A stretch of 64,000 bases of DNA from Nyssa sinensis (lineage: Eukaryota > Streptophyta > Magnoliopsida > Cornales > Nyssaceae). Below, one piece after another: positions 11,802 through 23,417 of this stretch. Each line of letters begins with the position of its first letter. Position 1 is the first letter of the stretch. The notes below the pieces were generated by a model, which made no database searches, was not told the origin of the DNA, and worked only from the letters and a program-made list of their open reading frames with translations. The DNA lies in the NCBI GenBank assembly GCA_008638375.1, contig CM018051.1, positions 6,365,835 to 6,429,834 of the forward strand, in the 5' to 3' direction. The translations under genes were made by a program, and so were the position numbers.

Positions 11802-14800
11802 ATGTCGAACCGTGAGGATCTTAGCTTTGAAGAAGCCGACAGGTTTGTCTCTCTCTTATTTCATTAATCAGCCAAGCTCACTTCCTGATTTAGTTCAGTT
11901 ACAGTTATATTTCATTCCTTTCATGTTAATGACAGCATTGGAAAGATTTCTACCTCACACACAGCTCACGTACTGATGATATCGTTCAGATCTAATCAAA
12001 TTCTACCTCACACACAACTCACATGATTCTAGTTTGACAAACATGTTATAAAATGATATTGAACCTCTCCTCTCTAAGTCCCCTGCTCCGCAACCCACCA
12101 AGAAAACACTCCGCAATCTCATTAATTCAGTCATATATAAAACGTCCAACCGTGAGGATCTTAAGCCGGTAGTTAGATTTTTAACCCAAATTCTCGTGCT
12201 AACATTTTCTATTCTTCTCCTCAACTTTAGCTACCAGAATGACGTGATTTTAAATTCTATTATTTTCTTAAAAAAAAAAGAAAAAAAAACTTTAACTAAA
12301 AAAACAAGTCTAAGATATAATTTTTTTTATATAGATTTTAACATCAGTTTCTATTATTTTCTTTAAAAAAAAAGAAAAAAAAACTTTAACCAAAAAAACA
12401 AGTCTAAGATATAATTTTTTTTATATAGATTTTAACATCAGTTTCAATTACTTAGGACTTCTTGAAAACTAAAATAAATCCATTCTTCTAAAGGGATGGA
12501 CCTAATTATTTTAATCTAAATAATTAGTCAATTTTTATGGAAATTTGATTTTATAATTGTATGGGTAACTAATCACCCAAAGTCCAAAAAGGTTAATTAA
12601 CGAACAAATCATTATTGAATTATTGTTGGGTTATGCTTACAAATTGTTACTGGGCCTGAGCATCAAGCGGGATACTTGGATTTAGGCCAGGTCCGCACTA
12701 CTTATTTGTAGTTATTATGAGCCCAAGCCTGGCCCATGTGTAAGCCCAATCTCATCAAATTGCACTTGAGCTTTAAATTGGGCCTCATGTGTTTTTTAAG
12801 ATAAAATGAATAAAAATATAAGAAAAATATTAAAAAGTCCATAAAATAAAATATTCAATTCAAAAAATCTATAAAATATATTTTTTCTATCTAAAAAGTC
12901 TAAAAAAGAAATTTTTAAAATAAAAAAGTCTAATTGTTAATTTACATCTTAACACTGTTAAAAAATATTACTGATTATACTAAAATGACCTTCAAGATAC
13001 ATTTTAAAAAAAAAGACCAAAAAATATATAAATTAAATTTTTCAATCCCAAGAAATCATAACATTTTATAAATTAAAATTTTATTTTTTAGGAATTTTAG
13101 ATAAATAAAAAATGTTATGTTTTTTTTTTTTGGATTGAAGAATTTATCATTATGGTTTTAAAAAAACAAAGAATTTAAAAAGAGGTTTGTGTGAACCTTT
13201 TTTTCAATCTGTAGATTAATTTTTGGTTTTTATTTTGGGTGTGGGGGTTGATGCAATTTTTATTATTTTTGTTTTTTTGTTATAAGATTTTTGTTTTTGC
13301 AAGCTTTCTAATTTTTGTTGGAGTCTTTTTTCATTCCGAATTTTTTTAGATGTTTTCGTTTTTTTCTCTTGTATCGTTTTTCCCTAAATTTAACTCTGTA
13401 ATTATTTTTTATATTAACTAAATAACTAACAGTAGTTTGATAAGATTCACACATTAACAATTTTAATTTTAGTTAAATTCCCAACAAATTTCTGATATTC
13501 TAATGTCTTCAATTTTTATTGCATACAGTAAACAAAGATGTTTAGGAATTATCCGTATAAAATTTAATCTCTTTTGTTAAAGTGCGTTTAAAAATGCAAT
13601 TTGTAATCACACATTTTTTTTTTAAAACAATATTAGAAAAGAATGAACGAAGTACTGTGGATGAAAAATGGCTGACTACTTGGCAGTTGGCACATTTCGT
13701 TTTCTTAAGGTTCTGAAGCCAGAAACTTAAACTGCAATGAAAACCAATGATGCATCTTCGAAGCATTTTCATATGTAGGGGTCCTAAATTAGTGGATGTG
13801 CATTACAATGGAACAAGGATGCAACAACAGACCTCAACAATATAAAGAACAAACTCACGTGACAGGTCAAGATATTTTGTTATGGACGTAGACAAAACAG
13901 GGTATATAACTCCAAAGTTTTAACTTCTGAAAATCTTAACCAGGTCTTGAAATTCCAATTTAAAGTTAGACTTCAGTCACGAGGGAAGAGGAATTCAATA
14001 TGGAGGTTCTATATTATGATCTTATTGATTCAATGTCTATATATAAATTTTTGGGCAGTGAAAATACGGAATGCTTCTCACTCAATTATTCAAATGCATA
14101 ATATATGATTTACATTATCATGATGTAGCAGATGGACATACCTTAATTTGGTACATTCCCAGCAGTTTTGCTAGAGGAGCAAAGACCTGCAGCGTCTCCA
14201 TCGCAATGCTGGACTGGACACAATAAATAATGTTAAGAATAATGAGAACTAAATTAAAACCCAAGTAATCACGTAATGAAAGTTTCACAACACCTGCTTA
14301 TGTGGAGGCATGTGAGAAAGAGTACGCATGTTATGTAATCTGTCAGCTAATTTGACTGTGATGACACGGACCTGAAACAGAAGCTGCTTTAATTGCCAAG
14401 TAGCTGTCAACATAGATAACAAGGACACTGATGTAATATAGAATGAGAGTGTCACCTCCTCAGTCATGGCCAGAAACATCTGCCGGAGGTCATCTGCTTT
14501 CACATCTTGCACTGAATGGCTTTCGTTCTTATACTTGATTTTTCCTAATTTGGATACCTAAAATTACACGAGAATTAAACCAATGACAGTTATGTTCAAA
14601 CCAAATTAATCCAAAGATACATGGCTTTGACAAAAAAACAAAAAAAAAACTCAAAATTTTCCCATGGACTTCAACTTAACTAAATAGTTGTATTTAATAC
14701 ATTGACCTTAAGTCCAAAGATTCATTAATGAACACATCATAATTGTATTATGATTGAGTCAACTGGTTACAAATTCCTGAGCATCGGGTGGGCAAGTTGG

Positions 14801-15950
14801 GTTTAGGTTAGGGATGAAAATTTGCCCCGCCCCGCCCCGAATGGGACGGGTATGAGGTGCTCATAGACGGGGTCGGGGCGGGTCAGGGTAGGACTTTTAA
14901 AACCCTATCGGGGTTCGAGGCTGGTTAGCAGAATGGTCACCCCGCCCCGTTTATATATTAAGTTTTTTTATTTTTTTTATATATATTATATTTATCAATA
15001 AATAACACTATATAAAATTAATTTTAAGGTTTTTTATATTACCCTTATATATATATATTTTATATTATTTATTTTGAAAAAATAAATTTATTTATTTATT
15101 AAAATAAAGTTTTAACTTAAAAAATATATATATATATATAACGGGGTTCGGGACGGGGCGGGGCGGAGTCGGGGTAGACTTTAAACAGGACGGGACGGGG
15201 TCGGGAGAAGAAAATATAAACAGGGTTAGGGTCGGGGTCGGGGAAGGGTCACCCCGCCCCGTTGCCATTTCTAGTTTAGGTCAACCTAGCACCATCCATT
15301 CAAGGTTGTTATGCGCCCAAACTTGGCAAAGGCTGACCTACACTTAAGCCCAAGCTTACTGAATTACATTTTCGCTTTACTCTGAACCTCATTTGTTATT
15401 TCAGATAGAATGTATAAAAATATATTTCTAAGTGTTCATTTTCTTGTGATGATGTGTTAGGGAGCGGACGGTCTATTCTTTCACCAAAATTCATGGAATT
15501 CTGATGTTTTTTATTGGAGTGTTGGGTACCATCTTACAGACGAAGAGTAGTCAAATATCACTGTTCAAAACAAATTATGCAACAATGTCAACTTTCATAG
15601 TCATACTTTTTTTTTACGTTCTAACAATGATGGTTGAAATAATGCTTAACACTAATCAACACCCAAATTGGGTTGCAATTTTCTGCAACATCAGTTTCAT
15701 CTTTGGAACACTTGCTGCAATCTTGCTTATGTTGATTATCATCCCACCTATTGGATGGTTGACTTTCATTCTATGGATGTTAATTTTTGCAATGATAACA
15801 GGGCCGACATATGACCAACACTATCAATTCCTTTGCGAAGAAGTACCTTTACTATTCAAAAAGATTATCAGTCTGTCACTAGTCAAGAGAATTATCAATG
15901 TGCGAATGAATAGAAACACAAGTGAGCAACGAATAGAATCGACAATATAA
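11802..15950 (+). CDS. Copy B: intact small four-helix membrane protein, join(11802..11842,15461..15950), 176 aa
   Basis: Exon 1 (11802-11842) encodes MSNREDLSFEEAD and ends GACAG|GTTTGT. Exon 2 (15461-15950) follows GTGTTAG and continues in frame with ERTVYSFTKIHGILMF to a TAA. Four hydrophobic segments are visible at about residues 24-41, 56-76, 84-108 and 112-128, with a PP-x-GW turn (109-113) between the last two. The tail carries TYDQHYQFLCEE and NTSEQ, motifs kept in every copy. No signal peptide or catalytic motif is seen. I do not recognise the family; the length and four helices recall CASP-like or PGG proteins, but their signature residues are absent. The 3.6-kb intron holds an antisense RSH1 fragment and a hAT element. 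The start was chosen because exon 1 is conserved in seven copies in the same phase. Exon 2 is about 86% identical to copy D at protein level. Confidence 0.7.
12055..12175 (+). pseudogene. Duplicated exon 1 of copy B with ATG changed to ACG
   Basis: The stretch repeats the 5' leader and exon 1 of copy B ('aacctctcctct', 'aacccaccaagaaaac', 'ccaaccgtgaggatctta'). The start codon is ACG (12142-12144), and after 'gatcttaag' the exon diverges with no splice donor. It lies inside the intron of copy B, so it is a local duplication that cannot act as an alternative first exon in its present form. Confidence 0.6.
13637..14615 (-). pseudogene. RSH1: Captured genomic fragment of RSH1 (RelA/SpoT homolog), three exons
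   Basis: On the minus strand three open exons with canonical GT-AG borders lie at 14456-14557, 14294-14371 and 14142-14213. They encode 34, 26 and 24 codons, all in the same phase. Their products include QDVKADDLRQMFLAMTEE, LADRLHNMRTLSHMPPHKQ and METLQVFAPLAKLLGMYQIK. These match the HD hydrolase region of plant plastid RSH1, which makes and breaks (p)ppGpp. Only this internal piece is present, with no start, no synthetase domain and no C-terminal regulatory domains. Introns are retained, so capture was by DNA, not RNA. The insert is missing from the matching intron position of copy D (about 56855), so it arrived after that duplication. It lies antisense in the intron of copy B. Confidence 0.85.
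14809..15273. mobile_element. Non-autonomous hAT-like element, 465 bp, with 8-bp target duplication
   Basis: The ends are TAGGGATGAAAATTTGCCCC and, read inward on the other strand, TAGAAATGGCAACGGGG. The element is flanked by GTTTAGGT at 14801-14808 and 15274-15281. Copy D has a single GTTTAGGT at 57034-57041 with the same flanks on both sides, a clean empty site. The 8-bp duplication and TAG...CTA ends fit the hAT superfamily. The interior is GC-rich at both ends (runs of GGGGCGGGG) and AT-rich in the middle, with no transposase. A relative sits at 34649-35166. Confidence 0.85.
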
Positions 15951-16229
15951 GTTCTATTTGGCTTTTGAAGGAGTGTGTAATTAGGGATGTCGTTTTTGTA
16001 CAAAGTTTGCAAGTTAATATAATGATTGTTTTATTGTATAGTCGTACTATTTGGATTCGAATTTTGAGACGCAATGTTTGACCAAGGACTGTTTGAGAAT
16101 TTTAAGATGATATTGATTTCTCTTATTTTTTATTGATAAATTACAAAAATCTCCCATTCAACCTTGTTTTTTTTTCTCAAAATGATAAAAATGCTCGTTT
16201 TATTTTTATTTTATTTTTTATGCATGCAT

Positions 16230-17425
16230 TCAAATAACACAAAATTCAAACCAACTCACCGAATTTTCCTTGTAAGATTGTAAATACCTGTCCCAGCCAT
16301 TGCAATATTTACACTAAAAAAGTTCCAGTTCTTCTGCAATCCAGAATCAAAGATAATCAAGAATTTAACCACAAACTTCATCAAAGAGATTCCATTAAGC
16401 TAAAAAAGTAAAACAAAGAGTAGATTCATCCGTTATTAGGTACTCAGAATGGCAGGGATATTGGAAAAATAATATCCAACTAATTTCAAATCAATGTAAG
16501 TGGGTGAGTTTTATGCTCTCTTGCTTTGGGGCTATTCAGGCATTCTGACCACCTTGTTTTCCCAAACTTCTGTTCTGCAGAAATCAACACCCATGCACCC
16601 AGAAAGTGAGCAACATTTGGAAAGTGGGCAACATGCACCATTTTATCTGGATCCAGAAACTTTTGTTTGGTAACTGTGTGAGGCATATTTTGACAAATTT
16701 TAAACTTATTTTAAAGAATTTTTTCATTTTATATAAAAAAAAATAAAGTTAAGATAAATAATTTATATTTTTTAGTAAAAGAGGATTTTAATTAATATTT
16801 ATTTGAAAATGAAAAAAAAAGTTACAAAAATTTGTCAAAATTTAACAAATGCAAAAAAATAGAATAAAAAAAAAAACAATTTTGTCATTTTGAAAAGAAA
16901 AAAAAAAGATTGGAGGAAAGATTTTTGTTATTTGTCAGTAAAAATATGAGAAATCAGTGTCATTTTAAAACTTTCAAAAAACATATTTAAAATGATTAGA
17001 AATCTCAAAGAAAATCAGTATAATTAAACATATTATTATATTTTAAATGAAAACAAGCCTGCCCATATAATGGATTGACCTCAAAACATCGGCCTATTCT
17101 CACTCTAGGAGTTTTTGTTATAAGGCCAGGTAGATAGATGGGAAAAAAATAATAATAAAAATTTAAAAGAGTTTGTTATAAAGAAATAAAAGAAATAAAA
17201 GAATTTGAGGCAGCCATTCCTTATTTTCTTAAAAAATTCTATAAAAACTAAAAGGGTAAAATCAAATTTGTAAAATTTTGGGAGGATGGCCCCCGCTAAC
17301 CCCCCTTGTATCGGCCTATGCTTGGACCATGGAAATTTTGTAGGTAGTAAGTCCTCACTTAGCCCTACATAAGTCATGTTTTGCAAAATTTGAACAAATA
17401 TAATTTCTAGTATTGGTTATGCTGA
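16230..17425. repeat. Downstream block of copy B, duplicated at 58455-59725
   Basis: The two stretches agree in order, from 'aaaccaactcaccgaatttt' to 'gctgagtgaggtg', where they diverge sharply. Inside, 16490-16680 keeps an open + strand frame in both copies (LTTLFSQTS, PMHPESEQHLESGQHAPFYL) preceded by 'ttctgcag' or 'cagcag'. This looks like an exon with an acceptor, but I do not recognise it. From 17040 the text matches the intron just before exon 2 in copies E, F and H, so another family unit once followed here. Confidence 0.55.
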
Positions 17426-17628
17426 GTGAGGTGATTGCACCTTGTACAAATATCATCTTTAGGATGATGAGTTACTTACGTGAACCACAGCTAAGCCTGA
17501 TTTTTTGACTACAGCATAATCACTAGTGCAACTACAACATTTCACTCTTCTTGCAATATTTTCAAAGTTCTTTAGGTGTTTTATTTATGATTATACTAAG
17601 AATTTATCAATTTATTTTGCCCTGGCAG

Positions 17629-17761
17629 GCTGAGGGATCTTCACCAGAGGTGCACAAAAGAGATGGATGCGTAGGCTGGTAGTATGTACTACCATACAAA
17701 TGAGTTTGAGTTATGTCGCAAAGAGAAAAAAGAGTTTGAGAAAGCATGCCCTTTTGATTGA
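17629..17761 (+). pseudogene. NDUFA8: Last-exon fragment of complex I subunit NDUFA8
   Basis: After an acceptor-like 'ttttgccctggcag', the + frame reads LRDLHQRCTKEMDA, stop, AGSMYYHTNEFELCRKE, KKEFEKACPFD, stop. This matches the C-terminal part of plant NADH dehydrogenase 1 alpha subcomplex subunit 8, a CX9C-type mitochondrial intermembrane-space protein of complex I. An internal TAG (17672-17674) and a Cys to Ser change in the GCMYY position show that it is dead. The upstream sequence looks like intron and the downstream like 3' UTR (to about 17900), so it is a DNA fragment, not a retrocopy. The homologous position after copy D lacks it, because the two blocks part at about 17425. Confidence 0.75.
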
Positions 17762-17909
17762 GTGGCGAAATGATACCCCGGAATCTCATGCTCTTAATAA
17801 TTTGAGCCAGTCTGCGATTGTGTTCACTCGGAATGAAATTGTTTTTCGGAGTGTGGGAGGGACTCTATTGTTCTTGAAAAATGCTTTTTCACCAGCAAAA
17901 CAATGTTAA

Positions 17910-20080
17910 CCTTTCTTTTCGAATCATAATTATTTATGAATACTGTTCTCATGGTTGAAATGATTTAGGTTACTAGACAGCAATAATTTGCAGTATTGGC
18001 TCATCCAGCCAAGTCAAATGCAGCTCTCATTGGAGGTTAGTAAGCTTCAAAGCCACCACTTCCTACTGATTTGCCAATCCATTCCTCAACAGACACACGG
18101 TCAAAGCTGTAGGCTATTCCCAAGGAGTGGGAGGAGCAACACAATTTGAACAACCCTGGGTGCAATCGGGAATTGAGACAGGTAAAGTTCACTAAAATTG
18201 TTACATTAGCACCCAAGGTCAAATATGTTACAGGAATTTAAACTTCATTTGAAATAAGTATACTTACCACTTCTAAATTACTTAATAATTATTGAGATAT
18301 TCTCTGTATTTTTTAAATTTTCTTTGTCATACTGACAAATGTAGATCTTCTCTCTGTAAAAAAAAATCATTATTAACAATATTAATAATTCAACTAATTT
18401 TTTATCAGTAAAATATCTTTTTATGTTACATTACTCTATCTTATTTTTTTTTAGAAATTATAAGAAATTTTTTTATAATTATCAAAAATTATAGAAGAAG
18501 TCGGTGTAATTATTTTTAAGAGTAAAACTGATAAATTCATATTTTTCATTCTTTGAACAAATTTGAGACGAAAAATTAATATAATATTAAGAATTAAATT
18601 TAAAAAAACTGGGTGTAATTATCATTTTCCCTATTAATTTTGGCAGAGCTGGCTCTGCTTGGATTGAATGGTCCCTAAAGCAAAACTTGGAGTGTTAGTT
18701 GGATGGAGCTGTCAGTAGAATTTAGAAAACGTCATGCACCAAGTTGGACTGAGTCACATTGTTCGTGGCCCAGATTTTGGAACAGAGAAGTATGCATTTT
18801 TTGGAGACAAATTTTTTTTGGGGGGCTAAAAATTTAATGAAAGTTTTTGCGTTGTGTCAAAATTTTAGGAAAGAAGTGAGAAAATTAAGATAAAAAAAAA
18901 AAAGGAGTATAAGAGTATATTTAAAGTCACAAGAGTCTAATCATTCTTTCAAATTCATCCAGCTCGGCGTATAAGATTGGTTTGGATTAAAATTAAATGC
19001 AAAACTAAATTAGGTGAAATTTAAATGCAAAACTGAATAAATTGAATGGACTCTTAAAAAAACTGAAATTAAACCAAACTAGACAAGTAAAAGAACTGAA
19101 CCAATCAAACCCAAAACACTCTGTTTGGTTTTCTACTTTTTAATGAATTAATTCTCAAATATCAAATTAATTCACAACTAAGCCAACCTTTTCTTTAACT
19201 GATGATAGTTAATACAATTTTAAAGAAAACTTATTTTGTTAACATGCTTACTTAGAGTTCCTCAATTACTTGCTTACACCAAAATTTTAAAAGGTCGTTA
19301 AGTGAGAAATTCACTAAAAGTATAAAAATTATTATCAAGTTCTAATCTAAATTTAATGACCCACCTAGTCTTTCTAATCTTATACAACTAAAATACCTTT
19401 ACAGTTCTCAATCAGTTCATGCTTCAAAAAACAAACTCTCGTGACTTGGAATACCCAATTCCGTGAAATAAGGAATAGTCACAAATTTTTTTTAAACTTT
19501 AAAATTTAATAACTTGAATTTATAAATCTATTTTTAATAAAAAATTATATATTTGAATTCTAAACATTGAGATTTATCAAACAAAATCTATATTAAATAT
19601 GAAACTCTGAAGAAAAAAAATTATTCCAAAAGTGTAACATTTTGTCAGCGAAAGTGTAAAAATTTACATTTTTACAGTGAAAAGCTCAGTTTCAACCAAA
19701 ATATGTAAACTTTTACAGTTTCATAAAAATTGAAAAAATTATCAATTGTTATTAGTTTTATTAAGCGTTTGGCCACATGTTAGATACTCACAACTGACTT
19801 TTAAGGTCGCAAAAATTTGTTTAAAAAAATTATATTTAAAGAGTGGGTAATTAAAAAGTCACTAGTTGTGAAAAGTGATAAATTTTATACTATCCCAAAA
19901 GTGTAATATTTTATACATTTCATAAAAATTGGAAAAAAAAAATCTAGATGAAGATTTTAAAATATAAAAATAAATCAATCACAATTGTCAAAATCAGCAC
20001 TTGAATCAGATTGAGTTTTATTTTTTTCCAGTCAAACGTTGTTAATAATTGAATCAATAGAAAATCTTATCATGGGACAG
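17910..20080. other. Gene-poor stretch
   Basis: No supported gene. A 61-codon minus-strand frame at 18037-18222 and overlapping plus-strand frames near 18100-18185 have near-normal codon appearance, but I recognise no family. They may be part of the DNA that brought in the NDUFA8 fragment. The rest is AT-rich with scattered poly-A runs. Confidence 0.4.
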
Positions 20081-20860
20081 CTGGTTTGGAACAAGTGTAT
20101 CTAATTTGGCGATCGTGAGGAGAGTCCGGCTCGTGCTGACGTTATATCCCTTCTCCAATTAAGTTTTATGTGTAAGTATATAGGGATAGTTATACTGATC
20201 TCCCAAGAGTTATTTGACAATTATAAGAAGCTTCCTTGTATTTTTAAAAATTACAATAACTTCTCTTTTATTATATTAACATAGATTTAATTTTTTTTCA
20301 TTTAAAAAAAATTAAAGTGTTAGTTAATTAAAAATAGATTTAATATCAAAAAATAAAAAATAAAATGTCCTTCATCTAAAAAATGAAAAGTACCTAGACT
20401 CCACAATAATTAACCATCTTTAGTAGAGACTTAAAGACCAATTAACTCGATTTTAATTTTTTTTAAATTTATCATTGAATTTTAGATTCTCTTAATTCTC
20501 CTCCATTATAATATTAAAAAAGCAAAAAACAAAATTTTGATTCGTAATATTATTTAAATAGGAAAAAATAAAATAAAATTTAATTTCCCACAAAGGGAAT
20601 GACTGTCCCACAACATTAAAAAAACAAAAAAAAATTTATTCTTTATATACATGTTATTATTCTAATTCTGGAATAAATAAAAAATGTTTGGAACAAGTGT
20701 ATCCAACTTGGCGATCTCCTAATACAAGTAAGGAGAGTCTGGCTCGGGCTGACATCATATCCCTTTTTCAATTAAGCTTTATGTGTATATATATAAGAAT
20801 AATTATATTGACTTTCCTAAGTCATATCCTTTTTTCCAATAAAGTTTTATGTGTATGTAT
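20075..20860. repeat. Diverged direct repeats around 20075-20250 and 20690-20860
   Basis: The phrase 'gtttggaacaagtgtat', then 'cttggcgatc', 'ggagagtc' and 'gctgac', occurs at about 20085-20160 and again at 20690-20770. Both are followed by 'aattaagctttatgtgtat'. The second copy leads into the target site of the solo LTR at 20866. A GTCCCACAACA near 20605 with a TATA-like 'ctttatatac' 27 bp later is a further variant of the promoter pair described for copies B, G and H. Confidence 0.5.
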
Positions 20861-20865
20861 ATAGG

Positions 20866-22153
20866 TGTTAGACCCTTACTGAGTTGACACGGCGGCATGG
20901 GGCATGGAGAGGCATGTCCGGCCTTAGTGGCATGGGCATGGGCATGGGGAGGCATGCTATGCCTTGAAATAACATTCGGGACTTGGAATGTTATTCAGTG
21001 CGGAAAGACATTCGGGACTTGGAATGTTATTCAAGAGTGGAATAAAATTCGGGAGTGGGAATGACTTTCCGGAAATAGGATATGTCAAAAATATTCTAAG
21101 TATTAGAGGGATACTTGACATTTCAGAGTTGGTGCAGCTGATGGCTTGTGAACAGTTTGGTGCATGAGTTGTCTTTGGCAAGGCAGATGTACACAGGGGG
21201 AAGAACTGGTTTTGCAAGTGGTTGTATCCACTCTTGTCAGAGGAGTAAATTGTACTTTGACATATATAGGGGATAGTACCTCCTTGAGGCGCCCATGGGC
21301 TAGTAGCCCATGTGGCTAAGGAAGACCTAGACATGTGGGGGCATGGCTTGGCAACGAGGGCTAACACGAAAGCATGGGTTGGATCAAGAGGTGCGCGGGT
21401 TCAAGGCTGATTACACATGGTCGTGCCTTGAGTGAGGGCTCGGGGTGGCATTGGTGTTGGTAGCAGTTGACAGCATAGGTGGCGGCAGTTAGCAGCAGTT
21501 ACTGGGCTGGCAGAAGACAAGTCTGTCTAAGGGCAGCCAAGGGTAATCGCCTGCTGTGTTGGCACCGATCCAAGGGCTCAGATTATGTGCCGCAAAGGGA
21601 GGTACGGATTCTCACAGGTGGCACATTAATCCAAGGGCTTATATTGTATGCGGCAATGGGAGGCACGGATCTTCACAAGTGGAGCAAATCTAAAGTTTCA
21701 GATAGCCCTAGCAGTTGGGGCGCGACTGCAAGTCACAGGTGGCAGTCTGTGACAAACTCTAGCAGTTGGGGTGTAACTGCATGTCATGTGCATGTCACAT
21801 ATGAGCGGTTGAGATCTCTGACTATATAAAGGGGTGCGAGGTCTCTTGTAAACAACACAGAGCATAGAGCAGAAAGCAACGCGAAGAGAGGGGTGAACAC
21901 TGGTGTGTTTCTCTTTGTGTGTGCAGAGTGTCTTGTATTCCTACGGGAATCTGATTCCCTTTTCTATTCATAATTCTAGTGGGGTAGTGAATAAAAAGGT
22001 TGGGGTTTTTTCCTGTATGCTTCTGTGTCTACTTTCCTATTCCGTTGTGCTAAACACCGTGTGTGTGTGTTTGTAGGTGATTTGAGTGGCTGATTGTCCA
22101 GTTGCAACGCCATCACAAGCGAAAATTTGGTGTTTGTAATTGACCATGTGACA
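20866..22153 (+). mobile_element. Solo LTR, 1288 bp
   Basis: The element runs from TGTTAGACCCTTACTG to CATGTGACA and is flanked by ATAGG (20861-20865) and ATAAG (22154-22158), a 5-bp target duplication with one change. Undisturbed relatives of the target read 'tatatagggatagtta' (about 20175), which confirms the insertion point. A TATA-like 'ctatataaagg' near 21822 followed by a GC-richer leader is typical of the U3-R junction of an LTR. There is no primer binding site or coding region next to it, so the internal part was lost by recombination. ORFs inside it are not genes. Internal short duplications ('acattcgggacttggaatgt' twice) are present. Confidence 0.8.
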
Positions 22154-22469
22154 ATAAGGATAGTTACTAATCTCTCAGAAGTTATTAGCAATTATAAAAA
22201 AAACTTTTCTGTATATTTAGAAATTACAATAACTTTTCTTTTATTATATTAACAATATACATGACTAAAGGAAACTTTTGATTTTCTTTTTCTTCACTAA
22301 ATTCATAACTAAATGAAACTTTGATTTTTAATTTTATTTAAGTAGGAAAAAATATATGAAAAATTTTAATTTTCTTAAAATATTGTGAGGAACTAAAATG
22401 TTGTAGAATAATATAATGCAGGAAAAAATTTCCTAACATAATTTAATATTGGTAACAAAGCAAGTGATT

Positions 22470-22514
22470 GTCCCACATCTCTGGAAAAACAGAACTCCAC
22501 TTCTTTATATATAA
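22470..22514 (+). promoter_or_regulatory. snRNA-type USE-like plus TATA element upstream of copy G
   Basis: GTCCCACATCT (22470-22480) lies exactly 24 bp before TTATATATAA (22505-22514). It differs from the plant snRNA upstream element RTCCCACATCG at one position, and the spacing is that known for polymerase III snRNA genes. The surrounding 22260-22560 is almost the same as 38170-38500 upstream of copy H. Downstream, 'cactagtgaatctctagtgc' can form a short hairpin. No T4 terminator follows within about 200 bp, which argues against a simple polymerase III gene. Confidence 0.5.
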
Positions 22515-22894
22515 TTAAATTCCTTTCTTTTATTTAGTAAAGGCTATGCTTCGGTAAGGTTTAAGTGTACACTAGTGAATCTCTAGTGCCGAAAAAACAA
22601 GGATAAATCTATCCTTACCTTGTAGATTTATCAAAAAATATATACACGCTGATGTGATAGCGTGTCATTAGTTATACATCATATCATAATATGATATAAT
22701 ATAATATATAATCAATGACACGCTGTCACATCAGTATGTATAATTTTTTAGTAAAATTTTTATGTATGCATAGCATTGTTCAAAAAACAAACGATAACGG
22801 AGGTCCAAAAACCGACGGTACACATCTTTACCTTGTTGTTTCGCAAACGTTACGCCGACAAACGACGGGCCCACATCTTCACCCCGCTTCTGTT

Positions 22895-23395
22895 CGATCC
22901 AAGTGTCAAGATCCAAGTTGTCTATACTCTGTTCTCCCATCCAACTCACCTCTGTTCGATCCAAGTGTCAAGATCCAAGTCGTCTATACTCTGTTCTCCC
23001 ATCCAACTTGTCAAGATCCAAGTCGTCTATACTCTGTTCTCCCATCCAACTCTTCTATAAAGCTCCAAGTCCAAACCAACTCTGCTGCTCTAAGTCGTCT
23101 GGAAAAACCTCTGTTCTCCTCCCACAAAGAACCCAAGATCCTCTGTATCCACAAAGAACCCAATTGTGTTCTCCTCTGTATCCACAAAGAACCCAACTCT
23201 AACCCAAGATCCAAGTCGTCTGTAAAAACCTCTGTTCTCCTCCCTCAAAGAACCCAAGATCCTCTGTACCCACAAAGAACCCAACACTGCTGCTCTAACC
23301 CAAGATCCAAAAGAACCCAACTCTGACTCTGCTGCTCTATTCTCCTCTGTATCCACAAAGAACCCAACTCTGCTGCTCTGCAATCCACCAATCTC
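22895..23395. repeat. Compound tandem array upstream of copy G
   Basis: The first half has four units built on 'gtcaagatccaagtcgtc' plus 'tatactctgttctcccatcc'. The second half repeats 'cacaaagaacccaactctg' and 'ctgctgctct'. The array ends at the conserved leader 'caatccaccaatctcatc', 35 bp before the exon 1 ATG. Several overlapping ORFs on both strands here simply run through the repeat. Units are unrelated to those before copies A, B and H. Confidence 0.75.
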
Positions 23396-23417
23396 ATCAA
23401 TTCAGTAAGTATTTAAA

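Noticed and set aside
18037..18222. 61-codon minus-strand frame ending EEWIGKSVGSGGFEAY
   Set aside because: The codon pattern looks plausible but I recognise no family, and plus-strand frames over the same bases look equally plausible. A protein search would decide.
21479..21829. 116-codon ORF and the opposing 136-codon ORF at 20957-21367
   Set aside because: Both lie inside the solo LTR at 20866-22153, which is GC-richer and therefore has long open frames by chance.
22715..23383. ORFs of 77-203 codons upstream of copy G
   Set aside because: They run through the tandem repeat in several frames on both strands and end at the conserved leader; composition follows the repeat unit.
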